This document shows, piece after piece, positions 1-7,407 of a DNA stretch of 64,000 nt. Location of the stretch: the NCBI RefSeq assembly GCF_003207955.1, contig NZ_NOXG01000014.1:5279-69278 (forward strand). Reading direction: 5' to 3'. A program made the position numbers and the translations under genes. Below the pieces are notes generated by a model. The model had not been told where the DNA came from. It was given only the letters and a program-made list of their open reading frames with translations, and did not search any database. How positions within the stretch are numbered: the first letter of the stretch is position 1; each line of letters opens with the position of its first letter. The stretch is from Novacetimonas pomaceti (GTDB lineage: Bacteria; Pseudomonadota; Alphaproteobacteria; Acetobacterales; Acetobacteraceae).

Positions 1-9
1 AAAAGGGAA

Positions 10-474
10 ATGCAGGCAGATGACACGCGAAGCCGGGAGCCTGCGCCGCGTCAGGATGAACGGCCCGACATGCATGAAATCCATCAGTCGACGCCCCACG
101 TGACTGCCGATGCCTGCGAAAGGCAGGAAATCACCAGCAATCCGGCGACAGACATCCCCCCGGCAGGATCGACGGCCCAGGCCATGGACATGCTTCGTGC
201 GCTGGTGGATGATGTCGCGACCGGGAAGGGCACCAGACCCCCGCCCAGTGTCTATGACAGGGCGGCGGAAGCCGGGAGCATAACCGTCCAGAAGTTCCTT
301 GCCCATATTGCGCAACAGGGCGGGGATGTCGATAAGGCGCGCAACCATGCGGAAAACGTCTTCTGCTTCGGGTTCAACACGTATCTGGATGAAGAAAACG
401 TGGACAGTCGGTCGCACGAAAGCTGCTGTGAACTGGAACTGGCCATCATGGCATGGAAAAGCCGCAACCCCTGA
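10..474 (+). CDS. Hypothetical protein, start uncertain
   Basis: I do not recognise this protein of up to 154 residues. The first third is polar and low in complexity; the remainder looks like a small helical domain, ending in a segment with paired cysteines (SCCELELAIMAWKSRNP). No signal peptide or membrane segment is visible. The ATG at 10 lies almost on the window edge and has no convincing ribosome site, and the frame stays open to base 1. The gene may therefore begin before the window, or at a later ATG at 70. It is followed by two palindromic repeat elements. Coding status rests on normal amino-acid composition and the lack of a better frame. Confidence 0.5.
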   Translation: MQADDTRSREPAPRQDERPDMHEIHQSTPHVTADACERQEITSNPATDIPPAGSTAQAMDMLRALVDDVATGKGTRPPPSVYDRAAEAGSITVQKFLAHIAQQGGDVDKARNHAENVFCFGFNTYLDEENVDSRSHESCCELELAIMAWKSRNP

Positions 475-498
475 CCTGTGTCGGTAAAGCCCCGGTTT

Positions 499-544
499 CC
501 AAAGGGTAATACCCTTTGGTGGGGTTTCAGGGGCAACGCCCCTG
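499..544. repeat. GC-rich palindromic repeat, family 2, copy 1
   Basis: Two adjacent hairpins follow the first gene. One has arms CCAAAGGGTA/TACCCTTTGG with a one-base loop (499-519). The other has arms CAGGGGC/GCCCCTG with an AAC loop (528-544). The second hairpin, including its loop, recurs at 58185-58200. It probably acts as an RNA 3'-end structure, but there is no U-tract. Confidence 0.6.
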
Positions 545-670
545 AGGACACGCGACACCCCCATGCGACATGATGTGTGGCCCCTCCCGAAAAAAAGAGG
601 CGTCAACCGCATATTTTCCCGCCGGGGCTTTCCCGCGATGCGGAACATCCTGTTGCTGTCACGATCACAG

Positions 671-733
671 CAGTTTTCAGAAAGCTTCGAAAGAACGCCG
701 CCTTTTTGAAAAAAGGCGGAACCCGGAAACTTT
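671..733 (+). repeat. Three-stem intergenic repeat, family 1, copy A (degenerate left half)
   Basis: The right half is well preserved: arms CCGCCTTTTT and AAAAAGGCGG with a GA loop at 698-719, then CCCGGAAACTTT. The left half keeps only remnants (GTTTTCAGAAAGCTTC). It sits just past the 3' end of sodC, which reads toward it. Confidence 0.65.
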
Positions 734-758
734 CATTGCCTTTGCCGGCGGCCCCCCA

Positions 759-1310
759 TCAATGAATGACGGCGCAGGCCACGCGATCGCCCGCCCCGCC
801 AATCGGCTGCGTGCGGTAATCGTCGGGACTGGCGTGGATGACAAGGGCCGATCCGTCGGAATCCAGCAGTCCCGGATGGCCGTCCGTGCCGTTAAGGGTC
901 ACCAGCGTCGAATACAGTTCGACCGTCGCGTTGCCGTCCTGTCCGACGAAGATGTTGGGCAGGTCCCCCGCGTCGTTCGCGTTGGCGTTCAGCAGGCCAT
1001 GGACCACCGGCGTCGTGGCATGGACATGCGCGCCCGCGTCGGTGAATTTCGGCGGCCCGCAGGTGCCCTTTTCATGGAAATGCACGCCGTGCCATCCGGG
1101 GATCAGCCCCGTGGCCTCGATACGCAGCAGCACCCCCTTGGGCGCTGCCGTCACATGGATCGACCCCCGCGCCGTGCCGTCCGTGCCCATCAGGCTGCCC
1201 GATGCCGTATCGGCCGCATGGGCAGGGGTGGCGAAAGCCGCGTAACCGCAGGCAAGGGAAAGCAGGCCAAGGGAGAGAGGGCCGCAAAGCCGGGAACGTC
1301 GTGTGGGCAT
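759..1310 (-). CDS. sodC: Periplasmic Cu/Zn superoxide dismutase
   Basis: This 183-residue precursor would dismutate superoxide to O2 and H2O2 in the periplasm. The start at 1310 is chosen because AAGGA lies a few bases upstream and it opens directly into a signal peptide ending in PAHA (about residues 1-32). The family core is clear: GVHFHE supplies Cu ligands H77 and H79, H95 is the expected bridging His, H104 and D116 (GDLP) are Zn ligands, H159 (VIHA) is a Cu ligand, and C84/C179 form the expected disulfide. One oddity is that the position normally occupied by the third Zn His, just before GDLP, is aspartate (D113, NDAGDLP). The gene stands alone, with a palindromic repeat downstream. The identification is firm; the effect of the His-to-Asp change on activity is unknown. 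Confidence 0.93.
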   Translation of the reverse strand: MPTRRSRLCGPLSLGLLSLACGYAAFATPAHAADTASGSLMGTDGTARGSIHVTAAPKGVLLRIEATGLIPGWHGVHFHEKGTCGPPKFTDAGAHVHATTPVVHGLLNANANDAGDLPNIFVGQDGNATVELYSTLVTLNGTDGHPGLLDSDGSALVIHASPDDYRTQPIGGAGDRVACAVIH

Positions 1311-1563
1311 GGGGATTTCCTTTCGACGAAGGCGCGATGTCGTGGGGGCACGGGACGGCAGGGTTATGGTGCGACGCACGGCCGTTCGTCCGGAGGTTCC
1401 GCCTGCCATGACCCGCGCGGCGTGTGACGGCATGCAGTTTCGGCCCATGCGCGGGGAACCGGAATCCAACTCTTTGTGAGGGCGGGGCCACCCGCAACGA
1501 AAAACGGCACCGCCATGTTGCAGGCGATGCCGTTTCCTGTATCGGTCTTAAGGGGGCAGGGCG

Positions 1564-2934
1564 TTACATGCCCGTCGTGCCAAAGGTACAGCCGGTGGTG
1601 CTGCAGATCATTTCGCTGATGGGATAGAAATAGGACTGCGCCTGGATCATCCACCGGATCGCGCCGCAGGCCAGCCCGCCACTGATCCCGCCGGATTGTC
1701 GCATCTGCTGGGCCAGGTACTGGAACAGCGCGGAACTGGTGACGTCATTGGACGACAGCCAGATGGTCGTGACGCACACGAACAGCACGCCCGCCACGAT
1801 GATGTGGACCGGCCTTGGCTGCATTCCCACGGTATAAAGCGCGTAGAACATGCTTTTGTACATATGCACCAGCGCCCCGATGGCGGAAAAGACGAGGGCG
1901 AGGGCCGGGGCGATCACCGCCTCCATCGCCTCGCGGCCGATATGGGCGTGTGCCTTCCCGTCAAGGAAGGTGTCGGGGGCGTAATCCAGCTCCCGGATCT
2001 TCCTGTCCACTTCGCGGCCCACCATGACGTCGCGCACGTGCGTCGTGTATTCATCGGGCGTCATGTCGGCATTGACGGCAATGTCATCGGGGATATTCAG
2101 CGCCTCGCGCAGCTGTGCCACAATGGACGGCTGCTGGGCAAAGGCGTGGAAGTCGAGCTGCGGCGGGATGAAACCCCGATGGTGCGTCAGCCGCCTGAGC
2201 GCGTTTTCATAGGTCATCCGCGCAAGTCCCGACTGGCTGCTGCGGGCATAGGCATAGGACAGGTCGGTATAGACGTTGTATTCCTTCTGTATTTCCTGCT
2301 GCACGGTGGCATAGCCGTGGTTGTAGACGTACCCGTCCGAACCGCCGGTATCATTCCGCACGGACCGCGCCATCACCTGCTTCACGTCGTCGAGGACCTT
2401 CTGGTCGACATGCTGTACCGACATGCCCATCAGTGGCAGGATCGACAGGAACGCCTTGCCCGACGGGGAATGGCGGGCATGGTCGTCAAGCCTGATCGCC
2501 TCCGCCTTGATAAGCCCGCTGATGAGGTCGCGGTTGACGTACTGCAGCAAAAGCGCGTTGCGCCGCTGTTCCCCGGTGGAATGATCGACGATCTTTTCCA
2601 CCAGCGCCTTTTCCCCGTAATAGGCCGCGGGCATCAGCGCCATGGCGCTGCAGATCAGCAGCAGCAGCACCCAGCGCCCGCGCTGGTAGGTTTCGTTGGA
2701 CAGGCGCAGGATCGGCCCCCATATCGCGATCGTCAGCGCCACCCCCGAAATCAGGCGGCCATAATGTTCGATCGCGGTGATGTCGTGCCGCGTTGCGATA
2801 CCGCCCGTGATGTCGAGCAGCCGGGCATTGAACCCGAGTTCGATTGTGAGGTAGCCCACCGTCAGGCCCAGCATGACCGGGGCATAGTCACGCGGGCTGG
2901 TGGCGTTGGAAAAGTTGATGAACGGTATCTTCAC
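1564..2934 (-). CDS. Polytopic membrane protein of unknown family
   Basis: This 456-residue protein has three membrane segments near the N-terminus (about 18-36, 61-78, 89-106), a large soluble central region (about 107-338) rich in charged helices, and two or three C-terminal segments (about 340-358, 376-395, possibly 419-438). The tail contains cysteines (CGAIRWM, MICSTTGCTFG). I do not recognise the family. Its ATG overlaps the stop of the upstream secreted-protein gene by four bases (ATGA), so the two are translationally coupled. The pair is divergent from the FtsK-like operon across a short shared intergenic region, which makes this the best candidate for a membrane component of that system. 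That link is inference from position only. Confidence 0.8.
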   Translation of the reverse strand: MKIPFINFSNATSPRDYAPVMLGLTVGYLTIELGFNARLLDITGGIATRHDITAIEHYGRLISGVALTIAIWGPILRLSNETYQRGRWVLLLLICSAMALMPAAYYGEKALVEKIVDHSTGEQRRNALLLQYVNRDLISGLIKAEAIRLDDHARHSPSGKAFLSILPLMGMSVQHVDQKVLDDVKQVMARSVRNDTGGSDGYVYNHGYATVQQEIQKEYNVYTDLSYAYARSSQSGLARMTYENALRRLTHHRGFIPPQLDFHAFAQQPSIVAQLREALNIPDDIAVNADMTPDEYTTHVRDVMVGREVDRKIRELDYAPDTFLDGKAHAHIGREAMEAVIAPALALVFSAIGALVHMYKSMFYALYTVGMQPRPVHIIVAGVLFVCVTTIWLSSNDVTSSALFQYLAQQMRQSGGISGGLACGAIRWMIQAQSYFYPISEMICSTTGCTFGTTGM

Positions 2935-3782
2935 TTCGTCAGGTCCAGGCTGACGTCCTTGGACGTATCGGTTTCATCGGCATGCGTGCTGCCGACCTGT
3001 ATTTTCTTCATGTGGACCGGCGCCGGCCGGGCCGGGGCGACAGGGGCGGCGGGGGACGACGACGCTGACCTCGCGGCGGCTTTCCTCGCCGCCGTGGCCT
3101 CGGCCAGCAGCCTGTCGTCAAGCGCCCTCTGGTCTATCTTCGCCCTGGCGTCGTTGTTGTCCAGGGTCATGGATGCGGACTGGTCCGCGCGGATGACGGG
3201 CAGGATGGTCGGGCGCTCCCTGATCCGCCGGAACATCGGCGACACGACGTAGGAGCGTACCGTGTTGTTCTGGTAAACGTAGGTCAGGCTCTTGCCGATG
3301 GGGGCATGAAAGATGACCATCCCCGTATAGATCGGAGCGAACCATAATGTCGGCTGGCACGGACCTTCCAGCATGTTGACGCGCATGTTCCTGCCACCCC
3401 ACAGCGAGACGACCGCGTAACGGCGGTCGCATGTGCTGTCGCGCCCGCGCAGGATCATGACGGTCTCGTTCTGCAGCTGTGCGGCCTCCAGGACAAAGGT
3501 ATCGTGGATGTCCAGCGGCGCCCTGGCGTCATGGCCCACGACCGCCATGTAATCGTGGCCATGCGCATCGGTTTCCAGCGCGATCTGGCTGCCTTCGTAC
3601 ATCAGGCTTTCGCGCGGGGTGTCGGGCGGCACCACCTGCGCGCGGGCGGTCGATGACAGCGCGATGCACGCCATGACGCCCGCCCCGAAAAGAAACGGGC
3701 GGCGCCCGGTCGAAAACATATGCTTCAGTAATGAATAACCAGATGTCGAAAATGAATTAAATGAAAAATCCGAAGTCGTCAT
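2931..3782 (-). CDS. Predicted secreted protein of unknown function
   Basis: Up to 283 residues. A typical Sec signal lies after a second in-frame ATG at 3719 (a basic start, a hydrophobic stretch containing GAGVMACIALSS, then ARAQ), so the true start may be 3719 rather than 3782. Neither start has a strong ribosome site. The mature part looks like a beta-rich domain (about 50-190) with two cysteines (STCDRRY, GPCQPT) that could form a disulfide, followed by an Ala/Pro/Ser-rich linker and a charged tail. It is the first gene of a two-gene unit with the membrane protein, which it overlaps by four bases. Periplasmic location is inferred from the signal peptide. I could not assign a family; a resemblance to VirB9/TrbG-type proteins was considered and not supported. 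Confidence 0.75.
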   Translation of the reverse strand: MTTSDFSFNSFSTSGYSLLKHMFSTGRRPFLFGAGVMACIALSSTARAQVVPPDTPRESLMYEGSQIALETDAHGHDYMAVVGHDARAPLDIHDTFVLEAAQLQNETVMILRGRDSTCDRRYAVVSLWGGRNMRVNMLEGPCQPTLWFAPIYTGMVIFHAPIGKSLTYVYQNNTVRSYVVSPMFRRIRERPTILPVIRADQSASMTLDNNDARAKIDQRALDDRLLAEATAARKAAARSASSSPAAPVAPARPAPVHMKKIQVGSTHADETDTSKDVSLDLTK

Positions 3783-3996
3783 GTCGGTAATGTCATCCGC
3801 AGGGTTTCCGTTTCATCGCGACAGGGCGCGTTCTTCCAAATCGCGTTCCAGGGCGCGTTTCCACCACCACGAAACATTGTCATGAGACCTTAACCGCCCG
3901 CCCTGTATTTGTTTCAGATATCGTATCGACGCATAACTTGTCACCCTGCTATAAACCGGTCGGTTAAATTAAATCGTACGCGGGGGATAGGGCCGA
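3783..3996. promoter_or_regulatory. Shared divergent promoter region with a small inverted repeat
   Basis: These 214 bases separate the leftward secreted/membrane pair from the rightward Sel1/FtsK-like operon, so both sets of promoters should lie here. An inverted repeat AACCG-GT-CGGTT sits at 3954-3965, about 30 bases before the GTG start at 3997, in a locally AT-rich patch; it could be an operator. A weak sigma70-like match (TTGTTT, 17 bases, CATAAC) lies just upstream of it. Both are low-confidence readings. Confidence 0.35.
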
Positions 3997-6900
3997 GTGG
4001 ATACCACACAGCTGCGCAGGCAGGCGGAAGAGGGCGACCTGTCCTCCATCATGGTGATGGCCCGTATCCATTCGGCGCGCACGCAGGGCGTCGATCCCGC
4101 AGATCCCGTCGCCTATCGCCGGGCGATTTACAGGTGGTGCGCCGCCGCGGCCAAGCAGGGATCGGCCGAGGGGCTGGTCGCGCTGGGCGACTGGTGCGCC
4201 CTGGGCGGGGAGGCGCGGCCCGCCACGGCGCAGTTCTATGAACGGGCGGTCATCTGTTACACCAGGGCGGCCGAGGCGGAAGGAATCGGGCTGGACGAAC
4301 TGCCCTTCGATCCCGAACGCCTGTGGCGGCCCGCGACCACCGACGGGCTGCTGTCGTCGTATTTCGACATGGTCAATTGCGATGATGACGACGCCACCGC
4401 CGCCGTCATCGCGGCGGCGCGCGCGGACAGTTCCACCATCCCCGACGTCGCGTGGCTCGAAAACTGCGCGCGAAAGGGCGTGCCCGGCGCTGCGGCCCTG
4501 CTTTCGGACCTCATGGGCTATCCCAAGCTGTTCAGTGTCGAATATGGCGCCTATGCCACGCCCAGGCTTGGCGATTACGAGCAGCCGGACCTGATGGACT
4601 GGCTGCTGGCGGCGGTCGTCAAGGGCGATTTCTATGCCATGACCGCCATGATGGCCCGCGCGTTCAACGCTAACACATGGCCCACGACGATGCCCGAGGT
4701 TCTGGACGACATGGGCGCCCGGATGACCGCCGCGCCGCCTTTCCTGCGGGGGCGCCTGGCGCAGATCGCCGCGATGGCGGCGCAGTCCGTGAATGACCTG
4801 GCCGCAACCCGCAAGTGGCTGGACATAGGTGTGGCATGCGGCGACCTGTGGTGCGAATACGCCCTTGCGCGGCTGGACCTGGCGCAGATGCCGCGCGGCC
4901 CCCTGCTGAGCGCCGCCGAGCACGAGGCCCGCAAAAACGAGAGCGAGAGGATCGTAAACAGCCTTATCAAGGAGGGAAAAGGGGTCACGCGCGACGAGGT
5001 TCATGCACCCCTGGCCCTGCAGAGTGCGGCGATCAAGCTGCTCGGCGACATTGCGATGATCTTCCCGACGGAACAGAACAAAGCCCCGTGGTCCTGTTAC
5101 AAAGCGGCGGCGGAGCAGGGGAATGCGGCCGCCATGGCCGCCGTAGGCAATTACGTGCTGCGTTACCCCGGCCCACGGGCGCAGTCTGAGTACAAATACC
5201 TGCGCGAATGGCTGGAAAAGGCAAGCCGGACAAAGGTCATCACCACGGGCAGGGCTGATTACTGCGTCGACTCTATGCTGCGGACGGACAACCCGGAAAG
5301 CAGGTCGAAGTGTAAGGAGTTTTTTGAAGGCCTGCTGTCCATATGCGACCAGATAGACAGGGGCGGGGACGACCTGATTCGCAATGTCGCCCGGACGACG
5401 GCGGAGGATTTCAGGCGCAATTACGCCTATGTGCTGGAAATGCGTGGCGTGCTGGCCTCCGCCCCCCGGCCACGGTGGGGGAGCCTGTCGGGGATCACCC
5501 CGTACGAGGTCGACCTGCCAGGGGCCGCGCAGATGTACGAGAAGGCCGCCCTGCTGGGACGTGCCTCCGCGATGTTGCGCTATGCCGACTGCCTGCGTGA
5601 CGGGACGGGCGTGCAGCGTAACCTGCCCGCCGCCACCGAATGGTATGAAAAGGCCACGGAACAGGGCAACATCCCCGCCCGCGTGGAACTGATCAAAATC
5701 CTTTTCGATCCGCGCTCGGGGGCGACGGACCCCGCCCGGGCCGAGGCGCTGCGCCAGAGCCTGTACCTGCCGGAAGCGACGATGCGCCGGCACGATTACT
5801 TTTACTTCGACCTTCCGCGCGTCGTCGCGGCGCAGGAAGAGGCGTTCGCCCTGACATGGCAGCTCTACCTCCAGGCGACCGACGCGAAGCGCAAGGACAG
5901 CCTGCGCACGCAGGTGGAGATCTATTGCCGGTGGGCGGGGGATTATAAGAGGGACCTCGATTTCAGCCTGCGTTTCGTGAAATGGGCGCGGCGCGCGAAG
6001 CTGGACCCGCAGGTGGTCACCGTCGTGCATAACGCGGCGCGCTATACACTGGAACTATGGGCTGCAAAGGGATCACGGTGCGAGGAGGGATCTCCGGTCG
6101 CACGCCGGCTTCTGGGCGAGCTGCTCCTGCGTGGGGAAATGATGCCGCGTGACATAAAACGTGGCATGGAACTGATCGGGACGCCGGATGCCAATGATGT
6201 CGCGGGACTTGAGGCCATCGCGCTGGCAGGCGGCGGCGATGCCCGCGACGCCACCACCGTCGCCCGCTACAGGGCGGCCTCCCGCGCGGGAAGCCTGAAG
6301 GCGCAGGCATGGATGTTCGAGAATGTCTGGCCGGGGGAAAAGGACAAGGCAGCCGATCAGTACATGCGCGAGGCCATCGAATGCCTGCCCCGTCTGGTGG
6401 ATGCAGGCGTCCTCACGCCTGAAAAAATCGTCAGTGTCTGCCTGTTGGCCCTTTCCCGCATCAGCTGCCGTGGCGGCATTCTGGATCTTTATGCGGGCCT
6501 CAAGCACGATACCCCCAAAAATATCATCTGGTTTCCGCAGCATGCGCGTCCCATCCTGACGCAGCTGGCCACGACCTATGCCGAGAAGTCGGTCGCGGCG
6601 GGCGGCGGCGTTCGCACCGATACGTTGATGTGCCTGCGGTATGCCTGTGGGAATTACATGGACGGGAAATTGCGCGACAGCGCCATGGAATGGCTGGAAA
6701 AGCTCGCGCGTGACGGGAATGTACGCGCGATGCAGTTCCTGTCCTTTGCCCATAATGTCCATGACAAGAACCCGCTGTCGAATGCGGGGAAAGCGTTTTT
6801 CTGGGCCGATCAGGCCGCCAGGTGCGGCAATGAGTGGGGTATGTTGCGGCTGGCGTACTGCCACTGCCTTGGGATCGGGGCGCCCCGCAATTACCGCAAC

Positions 6901-7335
6901 GCGCTAGGCCTGTTCCAGGAGCTGCAGAAAGTGCCCGGTCACTGGGGATATTTCGGGGAGGCGATGTACCTGGGCGGCCAGAAAAAGGGCCTTCTGGGCC
7001 CGCTGTTCAGCAACACCAGGAAGGCCGATGAACTCATGCGCAAGGCGGCCAACAACACGTGGGGCGATTACACCACTTTTGGCGACCTCAAGGCCCGCGA
7101 CGCCGTAGCCATGTACGAGGAGTACAAGCAAATTCCGGATCACTGGTCCCCTCACGAAACATACCGGCTGTATGGCGCCGATCCCACCGGCATCTTCTTT
7201 CCCCATATCCAGAAGTATTTCCATGGTGGCACGCTGCCGTTCTTCTTCGTGCCGTTCCAGCCTGACACGTTGGACACAAAGAACGATATTGCGATGTTCA
7301 GCGGCGTCCTGATGCCCTTCCCGCGAAAAAGCTGA
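3997..7335 (+). CDS. Giant Sel1-like (SLR/TPR-type) repeat protein
   Basis: This 1112-residue protein has a GTG start preceded by GGGGGA. No signal peptide or membrane segment is visible, so it is probably cytoplasmic. Sel1-like repeats are clear in several places. Near residues 505-560 a YEKAALLG helix is followed by DGTGVQRNLPAATEWYEKA. Near 925-980 WADQAARCGNEWGMLRLAY is followed by GIGAPRNYRNALGLF. Degenerate repeats seem to fill most of the rest. Such proteins are alpha-solenoid scaffolds for protein partners and sometimes regulate secretion or signalling. It is the first gene of a six-gene run and ends 72 bases before the FtsK-like ATPase. A scaffold or adaptor role in that system is inferred. 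The length is unusual for the family. Confidence 0.85.
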   Translation: MDTTQLRRQAEEGDLSSIMVMARIHSARTQGVDPADPVAYRRAIYRWCAAAAKQGSAEGLVALGDWCALGGEARPATAQFYERAVICYTRAAEAEGIGLDELPFDPERLWRPATTDGLLSSYFDMVNCDDDDATAAVIAAARADSSTIPDVAWLENCARKGVPGAAALLSDLMGYPKLFSVEYGAYATPRLGDYEQPDLMDWLLAAVVKGDFYAMTAMMARAFNANTWPTTMPEVLDDMGARMTAAPPFLRGRLAQIAAMAAQSVNDLAATRKWLDIGVACGDLWCEYALARLDLAQMPRGPLLSAAEHEARKNESERIVNSLIKEGKGVTRDEVHAPLALQSAAIKLLGDIAMIFPTEQNKAPWSCYKAAAEQGNAAAMAAVGNYVLRYPGPRAQSEYKYLREWLEKASRTKVITTGRADYCVDSMLRTDNPESRSKCKEFFEGLLSICDQIDRGGDDLIRNVARTTAEDFRRNYAYVLEMRGVLASAPRPRWGSLSGITPYEVDLPGAAQMYEKAALLGRASAMLRYADCLRDGTGVQRNLPAATEWYEKATEQGNIPARVELIKILFDPRSGATDPARAEALRQSLYLPEATMRRHDYFYFDLPRVVAAQEEAFALTWQLYLQATDAKRKDSLRTQVEIYCRWAGDYKRDLDFSLRFVKWARRAKLDPQVVTVVHNAARYTLELWAAKGSRCEEGSPVARRLLGELLLRGEMMPRDIKRGMELIGTPDANDVAGLEAIALAGGGDARDATTVARYRAASRAGSLKAQAWMFENVWPGEKDKAADQYMREAIECLPRLVDAGVLTPEKIVSVCLLALSRISCRGGILDLYAGLKHDTPKNIIWFPQHARPILTQLATTYAEKSVAAGGGVRTDTLMCLRYACGNYMDGKLRDSAMEWLEKLARDGNVRAMQFLSFAHNVHDKNPLSNAGKAFFWADQAARCGNEWGMLRLAYCHCLGIGAPRNYRNALGLFQELQKVPGHWGYFGEAMYLGGQKKGLLGPLFSNTRKADELMRKAANNTWGDYTTFGDLKARDAVAMYEEYKQIPDHWSPHETYRLYGADPTGIFFPHIQKYFHGGTLPFFFVPFQPDTLDTKNDIAMFSGVLMPFPRKS

Positions 7336-7407
7336 CGGGCTGACGCGCATGACCTGCTGTCCCGTTTCCATGACATCCTTTCAATCCCAAGGCGGAGAAC
7401 CCGTTTC

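Noticed and set aside
2931..3782. VirB9/TrbG conjugation component
   Set aside because: No VirB/Trb genes nearby and no convincing motif beyond being a secreted beta-rich protein.
3964..6030. Long reverse-strand open frame (688 codons) across the Sel1-like gene
   Set aside because: Arg/Gln/His/Pro-rich with no domain. The forward frame has clear repeats. High GC keeps reverse frames open.
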